From Rhizobium sp. CF080 (GTDB taxonomy: Bacteria; Pseudomonadota; Alphaproteobacteria; Rhizobiales; Rhizobiaceae), in NCBI RefSeq assembly GCF_000282095.2, contig NZ_AKKC02000004.1, positions 868,001 to 932,000 of the forward strand: a stretch of 64,000 nucleotides of DNA, written 5' to 3'. The translations under genes and the position numbers were made by a program. Numbering within the stretch: position 1 is the first letter of the stretch; each line of letters starts with the position of its first letter. This document shows positions 24,224-31,726 of the stretch, piece by piece. The notes below the pieces were generated by a model. That model searched no databases and was not told the DNA's origin. It was given only the letters and a program-made list of their open reading frames with translations.

Positions 24224-26779
24224 CTAGAAAGTCGCCGTCAGGCCAAGCTTGAAGGTTCGGCCCGGAGAGGGAACCAGACCGAAGCTCAGCGGCTCGATGT
24301 AGTAGACATCCGTCAGGTTCTCGATGCCGAGGTCGAGCGTCATATGATCACCGACCTTGTAGCTCGCGAAGACGTCGATGAGCGTATAGGGGTTCCATGG
24401 CATGGCGCGGATGAAGCTCGATCCGCCGCCGCCGGGAGTTTCGGCGTCCGCCGCCCGCGGGCCGATATGGCTGATCCGGCCGCTCACCGTCAGCTTTTCG
24501 TCGAAGAAAGACTTGCTCAAGGTCGCGACCAGCGAATATTCCGGCGGAACCTGATTGGTCGCATAGTCGGCGGCCAGCGAACTGTCCACGCAGGTATCCG
24601 CCGTGCGGCAAAACTCGACATTGGTGTAGTAGTTTGCCGAAAGATCGGCCGTGAACGTGCCTGTCTCGTAATGCGCCGACAGTTCCAGCCCCTCGAATTT
24701 CGCCCTGTCGATGTTGTAGATCCGCATCGAGAAGGTCGAGGTGTTGTAGCGGCGGCTGATATAGTCGTGGATGTCATTGTGGAAATAGGCGAGCTTGACG
24801 CCCAGCCGGTCGTCGGATGTCAGGAGGCCTTGACGGTTGACGTTGACGCCGAGTTCGAAATTGTGCGCGGTTTCCGGACCGAGCCCGGGGTCTGCGCTCA
24901 GGAGGAAGCCGCGTGTTCCTTCCATCAGGGACGGAAGGCGGGACGCATCGAAATAACGACCGAAGACGCTGATGCCCTGGAAGGGTTCGACCGTCACGCC
25001 GAGGTTGAAGCCGTCTGTCGTTCCGTCGCGCTGGCTCTGGCCGTAGAACTGCGAAAGATCGGCGATCTCGTAGCTCTGGTAACGCAGTCCGCCGTCGAGG
25101 GCCAGCCAGTCGAGAGGCTTCCAGTTGGCCCGGATGAACAGGCTTTTTTCGGTCCGTTCGCCCTCCCTGGACGGAATGCCGTTCCAGATCTCTTCTTCAG
25201 GACCTGTCGCCTCTTCGAGATAGGCGCCTCCGTACTGGAAGGACAGGTCGCCGAAACTGGTGGCGAAGCGCGAGATGTTGGAAATATCCGCGCCGGTGGT
25301 CTTCACCCACTTCACATCCCCCAGATAGCCGCCTGAGATCGGCGTCTGTTCGACAAGGTCGGTTTTCCAGACGGAGGCCCGCAGGTCGACCAGCTCGCTT
25401 TCCGGGTCGTAGTGATAACGGACCCCATAGCGTTTCAGGTCGACGTTCGAAAGTGACTGGGCATAGATCGTGTCGATGCCGGGCTGAATGTTCTGCGGAT
25501 AGGTTTCGCCGTATTCACTCCGGTAGCGCGATGCGTTGAATTCAATCTCGTGATCGTCGAGGTGGACGGTCGCCTTGCCCATGGACGACTCGGTGTTCTC
25601 GGACGTGTTGAGGACTTCCTCACCCGGCAGGTAACGGGTGATGCCGGGCGTGTACCAGCCGACATAGGGTGCGCAATCGGCTGGCGTCACGCTGCAGGAG
25701 GCCGGGGCTGATGTTTCCTGCGGCGCGTCGTCTCCGTTGGAGCCCGCATGGTAGTTTCCGAACCTGCGGCGCGAATAGCCTGCCAGCAGATCGAGATATT
25801 CCGTCTTCATGGCACCGACAATGCTTCCCGACCCTGCGGTGGTGTCGAGAAAGTCGGGCCGCTCGATGTCGGTCAGGATGCCGTTGTTGGGCTGCAGCAT
25901 GCTGCGCTGGGTGCCCTTGCCGTATGACGTCGTATTCCCCGCGGCATCGCCCTTGATCCGCAGCCCGAAGATGTTCCCGTCTTTGACGATGTCGTCCGCA
26001 TTGATCGTGCGCATTTCCACCAGGCCGCCGATCGCGCCGGCGCCGGCCGGCCCGCTCGATGCGCCTTTCTCGATATTGACGCCGCCGATGAAGTCGGGAT
26101 CAACGAAGGTCCGGTTGCCGACGCCTTGATAGCCGCGATAGACTGAGGTGGAGTTGATGGTGCCGTCCACGGTCACCGGCACGCGGCCTTGCCCCTGCAT
26201 GCCGCGGATGTTGACATCGAGGCTGCCGCTGTTGCGGCTTTCTCCCGAGAGGACGCCTGCCGTGTTCTTGAGCATGTCGGCCGGCGCCGTCCCGCGGTAG
26301 CGATCGATCTGCTCCTCGGAAATGAAGGCGACGGAGCCGGGCGTTTCATAGACGCCGTCTCCGCCGCCGTCCCAGCGCAGCCTGCCGCGCTTGAGCGTGA
26401 TCGGGGCGAGAATGGTGTCGCCCGAAGCGGCTTCTGATCCGGAGGCGGCGAAGATCGCGACCGTGGTGGCATTGCTGAACTGATACTGTACGCCGGTTCC
26501 CGAAAGGAGCTGGGCAAGCGCCTGTTCCGGCGACATCCTGCCCTTCACCGGCCTGCCGACCCCGGCGATCGGGTTGTTTTCGCGGTAGACGACGGCAAGG
26601 CCGGCAATCCGGGCGATATCGTTCACCGCCTTGGCAATCGGCGTCGAAGGAATGTCGAAGTCATATTGTCTCGCTGCCGCCGATTGCTGGGCATGGGAAA
26701 CCCTCGGATTTCCTTCCGCGACCGCAAGCACGGCGGCCACCAGAAATGCCAGGCGAGCCGGCCCCTTCCATTTACTCAT
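24224..26779 (-). CDS. TonB-dependent receptor with N-terminal STN signalling domain
   Basis: This 851-residue outer-membrane receptor has four parts: a signal peptide ending about SHA-Q, an STN domain (FDIPSTPIAKAVNDIARIAGLAVV) that contacts a FecR-type regulator, a plug domain, and a 22-strand barrel ending in LTATF with terminal Phe. The plug reads NIRGMQGQGRVPVTVDG and VDPDFIGGVNIEKG, which resembles heme/hemophore (HasR-like) receptors more than ferric-citrate ones. The ligand remains open. ATG 26779 has AGGGGATG upstream. The FecR and FecI genes lie directly upstream on the same strand, so the receptor should be induced by cell-surface signalling when ligand binds. Confidence 0.9.
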   Translation of the reverse strand: MSKWKGPARLAFLVAAVLAVAEGNPRVSHAQQSAAARQYDFDIPSTPIAKAVNDIARIAGLAVVYRENNPIAGVGRPVKGRMSPEQALAQLLSGTGVQYQFSNATTVAIFAASGSEAASGDTILAPITLKRGRLRWDGGGDGVYETPGSVAFISEEQIDRYRGTAPADMLKNTAGVLSGESRNSGSLDVNIRGMQGQGRVPVTVDGTINSTSVYRGYQGVGNRTFVDPDFIGGVNIEKGASSGPAGAGAIGGLVEMRTINADDIVKDGNIFGLRIKGDAAGNTTSYGKGTQRSMLQPNNGILTDIERPDFLDTTAGSGSIVGAMKTEYLDLLAGYSRRRFGNYHAGSNGDDAPQETSAPASCSVTPADCAPYVGWYTPGITRYLPGEEVLNTSENTESSMGKATVHLDDHEIEFNASRYRSEYGETYPQNIQPGIDTIYAQSLSNVDLKRYGVRYHYDPESELVDLRASVWKTDLVEQTPISGGYLGDVKWVKTTGADISNISRFATSFGDLSFQYGGAYLEEATGPEEEIWNGIPSREGERTEKSLFIRANWKPLDWLALDGGLRYQSYEIADLSQFYGQSQRDGTTDGFNLGVTVEPFQGISVFGRYFDASRLPSLMEGTRGFLLSADPGLGPETAHNFELGVNVNRQGLLTSDDRLGVKLAYFHNDIHDYISRRYNTSTFSMRIYNIDRAKFEGLELSAHYETGTFTADLSANYYTNVEFCRTADTCVDSSLAADYATNQVPPEYSLVATLSKSFFDEKLTVSGRISHIGPRAADAETPGGGGSSFIRAMPWNPYTLIDVFASYKVGDHMTLDLGIENLTDVYYIEPLSFGLVPSPGRTFKLGLTATF

Positions 26780-26936
26780 TGCAACATCCCCTTGTGCGCA
26801 AAACATGCAGGCACGCGCGTCACCCCTGCGCGTCCTCACATTCTTCACGTTCGAGATGCCCACTCACTGAACCGGCGCGCCGCCAATTTTCTTAAAAAAA
26901 TTGCAAGCAATTGAAAAATATGGATTATATCCGGTT

Positions 26937-27929
26937 TTATGGCGCGATGACCGTCAACCACCGGCCGGCTCCGAGCAGCCGGAAGCCGACGCTTGCCTGC
27001 AGGGACGCAAGCGCTGCTTCCGGATCGGCAAGCGGAAGGCTACCCGTTACTCTTTCGTCGGAAAGCGACGGAGACACGACGATGATGCGGCCGCGCCGGT
27101 AACGCTCGATCTCCTTCAGGACATCGCCCAGCCGGGCCCGGTAGAAGATGAACCGGCCCTCCCGCCATGCGAGGGCATCGTCGAGGTTGACCGCCTGCAC
27201 GGGACCGATGCCGGCCTGCCCGAAATGCACCTGCTCGCCCGGCATCAGGATCGTTTCCCCCGGTGACGTGTCGTGCGTGACGGCCACCTTGCCGTGATCG
27301 AGCGTGACGATGCCGCCGTCGTCGACCAGCCGGACGTCGAAGCCTGTGCCGAGGACCTTGATTTCCCCACCGGCGGCGGAGACGATGAAGGGAGCGGCGC
27401 CGGGCACCACGTCGAAGAAGGCCGCACCGCCCAGCAACCGGACACGGCGCTCGCCCGGCCTGTAATCCTCGGCAAGCGCGCTGTCCGCGTCCAGCAGGAC
27501 CTTCGAACCGTCAGGCAGCGTTACCGCCCGCCGCTGGCCCCGGTCGGCGACATAGTCCGCCTCGAAGGTCCGCAAGAGCCCGGGGCTTTCAAACGCGACG
27601 GCCCCGGCCACCATCGCCGCGAGGACGATGCTGACGACGGTCAGCCGTCGCCCGGTCCTGCGCTGCTTGCCGGCGCGCTCCATGGCCTTGAGATAGACCG
27701 CGAGCTCATCGGCCTCCTCGCGTGCCAGCCTCTGGCCCGGCTGCTCCGTTTCGTCCCAGAGATCGGCGATCCTGCCGAAGGCCTCGGCGTGGGCGGGGTC
27801 GGCATCGCGCCAGGTCTCGAATTCCCGTCTGTTGGCCTCGCTCGGATTGCCGAGCAGACAGACGAGCCAGTTTCTGGCCTGTTCCCTGATCTCGTCATGC
27901 GTCTGCGACACCGTTTGCTGTTCCGTCAT
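26937..27929 (-). CDS. fecR: FecR family anti-sigma/sigma-regulator
   Basis: This 330-residue inner-membrane regulator has an N-terminal cytoplasmic domain (EQARNWLVCLLGNPSEANRREFETW, the DUF4880 type) that holds the sigma factor. One transmembrane helix follows (about residues 95-113). A periplasmic FecR domain and a C-terminal secretin/TonB short-like region (LKEIERYRRGRIIVVSPSL) complete it. It relays the ligand-loaded state of the receptor encoded downstream to the sigma factor encoded upstream. The order sigma, anti-sigma, receptor is the standard one. Confidence 0.92.
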   Translation of the reverse strand: MTEQQTVSQTHDEIREQARNWLVCLLGNPSEANRREFETWRDADPAHAEAFGRIADLWDETEQPGQRLAREEADELAVYLKAMERAGKQRRTGRRLTVVSIVLAAMVAGAVAFESPGLLRTFEADYVADRGQRRAVTLPDGSKVLLDADSALAEDYRPGERRVRLLGGAAFFDVVPGAAPFIVSAAGGEIKVLGTGFDVRLVDDGGIVTLDHGKVAVTHDTSPGETILMPGEQVHFGQAGIGPVQAVNLDDALAWREGRFIFYRARLGDVLKEIERYRRGRIIVVSPSLSDERVTGSLPLADPEAALASLQASVGFRLLGAGRWLTVIAP

Positions 27930-27996
27930 GAGCAGGGCCGGCCCTCGAATGCGTGGCCGAGGACAATCATCTTACGGTCGCCGCATCGAAGCCGCA

Positions 27997-28500
27997 TCAG
28001 GCGGAGCCATCCATCAAGGCGGCCTCGCAGGCCGCGACGGCCCGGGCCATGTGCTTGGCCACCATGCGCTCCGATATGCCCATTGCGGGGGCGATCTCGA
28101 CGAAGGTCTTACCGTGGATCCGGTTGAGCAGGAAGACATGCCGTGTCTGCTTCGGCAGGCGTGCCAGCGCCTCGTCTATCCTGCCGATGCCCTGTCGGGC
28201 GACGAGGACGTCATGGGGAGAGGCCACCGGCGCAGCATACTGTTCCTGGGTCAGGCCGATGAAGAAGGCGGTGCGCACCTTTTCCGAACGGAGGTAGTCG
28301 ATCGATGCGTTTCGGGCGCAGCGGTTGAGAAAGGCGTGGGGGTTGCCGCTCTGCTCCGTCGCCCTTTCCCACAGGCGCAGGAAGACGTCATGGACGATGT
28401 CGCGGGCGGCAAAGGAACCGACCTTCCGTTTCACCTGCCTTTCGAGCTGGGCGGACCGATCGACATAGAGCTTGGAGACTTCTTCGGATCTTGCGGTCAT
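27997..28500 (-). CDS. fecI: ECF RNA polymerase sigma factor, FecI-like
   Basis: This protein of about 167 residues has sigma region 2 (AARDIVHDVFLRLWERA and NASIDYLRSEKVR) and region 4 (RLPKQTRHVFLLNRIHGKTFVEIAPAMGISERMVAKH). It should direct transcription of the STN-type TonB receptor gene. ATG 28500 lacks a strong ribosome site. An in-frame GTG at 28527 with AAGG upstream is an alternative and would add nine residues. An iron box TGA-N9-TCA lies about 115 bp upstream, so expression is probably induced when iron is short. Confidence 0.9.
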   Translation of the reverse strand: MTARSEEVSKLYVDRSAQLERQVKRKVGSFAARDIVHDVFLRLWERATEQSGNPHAFLNRCARNASIDYLRSEKVRTAFFIGLTQEQYAAPVASPHDVLVARQGIGRIDEALARLPKQTRHVFLLNRIHGKTFVEIAPAMGISERMVAKHMARAVAACEAALMDGSA

Positions 28501-28571
28501 GAGGCATGAGGTTCGACGATAGGTCACCTTGCCTGCCTAGTGAATTGTGTAAGCCACTGCAAATGCGGAGA

Positions 28572-28588
28572 TTTAGAGCCGTTCCAGA
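28572..28588 (-). promoter_or_regulatory. Imperfect ICE/Irr-like box
   Basis: TTTAGAGCCGTTCCAGA fits the rhizobial iron-control element pattern TTTAGAA-N3-TTCTAAA at most positions, with three mismatches. It lies between the fecI start and the IRO box. The match is only suggestive. Confidence 0.3.
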
Positions 28589-28613
28589 CTATCTTGGCAG
28601 GCAGTAGAATACA

Positions 28614-28628
28614 TGACAAAAGAAGTCA
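28614..28628. promoter_or_regulatory. RirA-type iron-responsive operator (IRO box)
   Basis: TGAC-AAAAGAA-GTCA is an exact TGA-N9-TCA box with extended symmetry (ACATGAC/GTCATGT, 28611-28631). RirA recognises such boxes in Rhizobiaceae. Its location upstream of fecI fits iron repression of the sigma/anti-sigma/receptor unit. Confidence 0.65.
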
Positions 28629-28793
28629 TGTTATGTGTTGATTTTGTTGGACTCCGTGTGGCTTCGGCATGCCGTGGAGGCGGTCACGGCGAGCGAGAGT
28701 TTCGGTGATTTAAACGCAAAATGTTGCAATTGTGCCACGCAGCAGGAGCCGACGCTAGAACGGCAATGCCGGACAGCGTGAAGCGTTCTGCCA

Positions 28794-30764
28794 TCATGCG
28801 GATCGTTCCTTCCCTCCAAGCAGCCAGAGAAGATAGGGCCCGCCGATCAGCGCCGCGAAGAGGCCGACCGGCACCTGATAGGGATAGATGACGACCCGCG
28901 ACAGCCAGTCGGCCATCACGAGCACGCCTGCGCCGATCAGGATTGCTGCGGCAAGCTGATGGTGCGGCTTCTGGAAACCGATCAGCCGGGCGAGATGCGG
29001 CGCGATCAGTCCTGCCAGGCTCAAGGGACCAACGAGAAACGAGGAGATCGCCGTCATCAATGCCGCAAGGACGGCGAGCACAAGGCGGGACGGCAGGACG
29101 CGAAGGCCGATGCTGCGGGAAACACCCGTGCCGAGCGGCAGGATGGTGAGCCAGCGGATCATCAGGAAAAGCGGCGCCGTCAACACCACGAGCGTGATCA
29201 TCGCCGTCCAGGCTTCGAAGGCGCCGGCGCGATTGGTCGATCCGGACATCCAGGTGAGCAGGATATAGCTGCGCATGTCGCCCTGGGCGAGCACCATGCT
29301 GACGATCGCCATGCAGAAGGCGCTGATGGCGATGCCGGCAAGCAGCAGCCGTTCGGCCGAAAACCCGGAGCGGCCCGCAATCGCGATCATCACCAGGAAC
29401 GCGGCAAGCGAGCCGAGCGCCATGCCGAGAAGCATGATTGCAGGTGACGGGAATCCGAACAGGAAGAGAGCGACCGTCAAGCCGGCACCGCCGCCGCTCG
29501 AAACACCAAGCACTTCGGGGCTGGCGATCGGGTTGCCGGTCACGCGTTGCATGATGAAGCCGGCTGCTCCGAGCATGGCCCCGGCACCGCCGGCTGCCAG
29601 GATACGCGGCAGGCGGAAGGGCAGAAGTTCGGAAAAGAGCGGGCCGAGTGCAACGCTCCAGCCCTTATCCGTCGGGCTTAGCGTTAGGACGAGGGCGAAG
29701 ATGATGGCAAGGGCCGCTGCCAGAAGCGACAGCGCGGCAGCAGGCTTTCGAAGCTGCCGTAAGGCGGCATCGGCCGTTGCGGTCACCGCAGAAAACCCGT
29801 GGACGCGCGGCAGGAGCAGGAGAAGCAGCGGTCCGCCGAGCAGAGCGGTTGCGGCACCTGTCGGCACGAGATCGGAAAAACCCGGCCCCAGCAGCTGGGT
29901 CAGGCAATCTGCGAGGAAAAGCACCGCGGCGCCTGCGAGAGGAGCGGCCATCATCACCTGTCCGGTTGTGCGCGCGCCGCAGAACCTGGCCATGGTGGGT
30001 GCCGCAAGCCCCAGGAAGCCGATGATGCCGACCGTTGCCGTGACCGAGGCGGACAGCCAGACGGCGAGGACGAGGATCGAAAACCGGACCCCATGCAGCG
30101 CGACGCCCAGGCTTCTGGCACTGGAATCGTCAAGCGCCAGGACATTCAGCGGCCGCAGCAGGAGTGCCGCGGCGAGGATGCCCGCCGCCAGCCGCGGCGC
30201 GAGCGAGATGACGCCACTCCAGTCCTGCTGGTTGAGCGCGCCTGCTCCCCAGATATGGATCGACATGGCGTATTCGCCGCGCGCCAGAACCAGCGTCACA
30301 CTGAGCGAAGCCGCGATCAGGCTGACGATCATGCCGGAGATCGCCACCGTGACCGGATCGAGCCCGCGCCGCCAGCTCAGCGCCAGCACGATCGCCACCG
30401 CGGTAAAACCTCCGGCAAAGGCAAGCAGTTCGCGGGAGATGCCGGTGAGAAGCGGTAAAAAACCGAGGCCGAGCGTCTGCGCCAGTTCCGCACCGGACGC
30501 AATGCCGAGGGTCGAGGCATCGGCAATCGGATTGCGCAGCACCCGTTGCAGCAGCGCGCCGGCAAGACCGAGCGCTGCGCCGGCGATCAAAGCGATCGCA
30601 GCGCGCGGCAGAAGGCTGTTCCACAGCAGGATTGCATCGAGCACCGCGGCAGTCCCTGGCTCCCCGGGGACGTGCGGGCGAAACGCCAGAAGCAGAGTGA
30701 ACGAGACAATGCAGGCGATGCCGAGCGCGGCGGCAGGGAGAAGATGGGGCAGGCCCGTGCGCAT
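28794..30764 (-). CDS. fhuB: Fe(III)-siderophore ABC permease, fused FhuB type
   Basis: This 656-residue protein consists of two tandem FecCD-type permease halves of about 330 residues each, as in FhuB. Each half carries the family block GAALGLAGALLQRVLRNPIADAS-like in the first and GAMLGAAGFIMQRVTGNPIASPE-like in the second (outline only), and about ten hydrophobic segments. ATG 30764 lies 14 bases after the FhuD stop; longer in-frame starts would run inside the FhuD gene. It is downstream of a receptor gene and a binding-protein gene on the same strand. No ATPase gene follows: the next gene is fecI. Confidence 0.92.
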   Translation of the reverse strand: MRTGLPHLLPAAALGIACIVSFTLLLAFRPHVPGEPGTAAVLDAILLWNSLLPRAAIALIAGAALGLAGALLQRVLRNPIADASTLGIASGAELAQTLGLGFLPLLTGISRELLAFAGGFTAVAIVLALSWRRGLDPVTVAISGMIVSLIAASLSVTLVLARGEYAMSIHIWGAGALNQQDWSGVISLAPRLAAGILAAALLLRPLNVLALDDSSARSLGVALHGVRFSILVLAVWLSASVTATVGIIGFLGLAAPTMARFCGARTTGQVMMAAPLAGAAVLFLADCLTQLLGPGFSDLVPTGAATALLGGPLLLLLLPRVHGFSAVTATADAALRQLRKPAAALSLLAAALAIIFALVLTLSPTDKGWSVALGPLFSELLPFRLPRILAAGGAGAMLGAAGFIMQRVTGNPIASPEVLGVSSGGGAGLTVALFLFGFPSPAIMLLGMALGSLAAFLVMIAIAGRSGFSAERLLLAGIAISAFCMAIVSMVLAQGDMRSYILLTWMSGSTNRAGAFEAWTAMITLVVLTAPLFLMIRWLTILPLGTGVSRSIGLRVLPSRLVLAVLAALMTAISSFLVGPLSLAGLIAPHLARLIGFQKPHHQLAAAILIGAGVLVMADWLSRVVIYPYQVPVGLFAALIGGPYLLWLLGGKERSA

Positions 30765-30777
30765 GGGCGTATGAAGG

Positions 30778-31662
30778 CTAACCGTTCCGGACACGGGAAA
30801 ACCCTTCCGCCAGGAAATCGGCAAACCGGCTTGCGGCCGGCAGAGCCCCATAGGGATTGATCGATCCGACCGCCAGCACGCGATTTTCCCGCACTGCGGG
30901 CAGGGCCTTCCAAAAAGCGCTTTCGGCCAGCGCTTCAAAGGCATCCTGCGGATGCGGAGGAATGAGGACGATCCAGGCGTCGGGCATGGAAGCCAGCGTC
31001 TCGATGCCCATCGGCGCCATGGCCGAATAACTGGTCGCGCCCGTCCACGCATTGGCAAGCCCGACGCGCTTCAGCACCTCGCCGAACATGCTGTCGGAAC
31101 CGAAGACCCGGTAATGGCGCGCATCGCCAAGGTTGATCGGCAGGACGGGGCGGCCGTCACCCCTGGCGAAGAGGTTCTTGTAGCGATCGAGCCGGGCAGC
31201 GAGCTCCTCGACCATCCTGCCGGCCGCCGGCCGCTGCAGCCGCTCGCCGATCGCCAGCGTCGCCTGTTCGGCAAGGAGGTAAGGACTTTCGCCGGGTTTG
31301 TAGATCGGATGGCTTTCGACCGGCGCGATACGGCTCATCAGCGGATCGGCCCAGGCGTAGAAATTCGAGTTGAGGATCAGGTCCGGGCGGGCGAAACGCA
31401 GCACCTCGAAATTCGGCGTGCCGCGCAGGCCGAGATCGGCGACGCCCTCCGGCACATCGGGCTTGATCGCAACCTGGCGGAACTGGCGAAGCTCGGTCGC
31501 CGCCACGACATTGGCGCCGATCGCAAGCAGCGTTTCGAGGAGTGCCCAGTCCAGCGTGGCAACCCGCGGTCCCGCTTCCTGCGCCCGCGGAACGCGCGCC
31601 GCCGCCAAGACGGCGGCGGCTGAAAGCACGGTTCTGCGGGTGAATTGCTGCACTCTCGACAT
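30778..31662 (-). CDS. fhuD: Iron-siderophore ABC substrate-binding protein, FhuD-like
   Basis: This 294-residue periplasmic binding protein has an N-terminus with twin arginines (FTRRTVLSAAAVLAAARVPRA), so export by Tat is likely; there is no lipobox Cys. The type III binding fold is shown by the conserved beginning VATLDWALLETLLAIGANVVA and the long central helix. It should deliver hydroxamate-type siderophore to FhuB. ATG 31662 follows TTGGGAGAC. A strong hairpin lies between it and the receptor gene upstream. Confidence 0.9.
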   Translation of the reverse strand: MSRVQQFTRRTVLSAAAVLAAARVPRAQEAGPRVATLDWALLETLLAIGANVVAATELRQFRQVAIKPDVPEGVADLGLRGTPNFEVLRFARPDLILNSNFYAWADPLMSRIAPVESHPIYKPGESPYLLAEQATLAIGERLQRPAAGRMVEELAARLDRYKNLFARGDGRPVLPINLGDARHYRVFGSDSMFGEVLKRVGLANAWTGATSYSAMAPMGIETLASMPDAWIVLIPPHPQDAFEALAESAFWKALPAVRENRVLAVGSINPYGALPAASRFADFLAEGFSRVRNG

Positions 31663-31675
31663 GTCTCCCAAGGCA

Positions 31676-31702
31676 CAGGAAGGCCCGAAACGGGCCTTCC
31701 TG
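31676..31702. terminator. Strong hairpin between receptor and FhuD genes
   Basis: CAGGAAGGCCCG, AAA, CGGGCCTTCCTG give a perfect 12-bp stem with a three-base loop, in the 64-bp gap between the receptor stop and the FhuD start. On the transcribed strand no T run follows. It may be a partial terminator or 3' stabiliser that keeps receptor mRNA in excess of transporter mRNA. Confidence 0.6.
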
Positions 31703-31726
31703 CAAAACTTGTCTCAGATTGTCAAA

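Noticed and set aside
30765..31058. N-terminal extension of about 98 codons to the FhuB gene
   Set aside because: It lies inside the FhuD gene in another frame and its translation is unlike a permease N-terminus; ATG 30764 fits family length.
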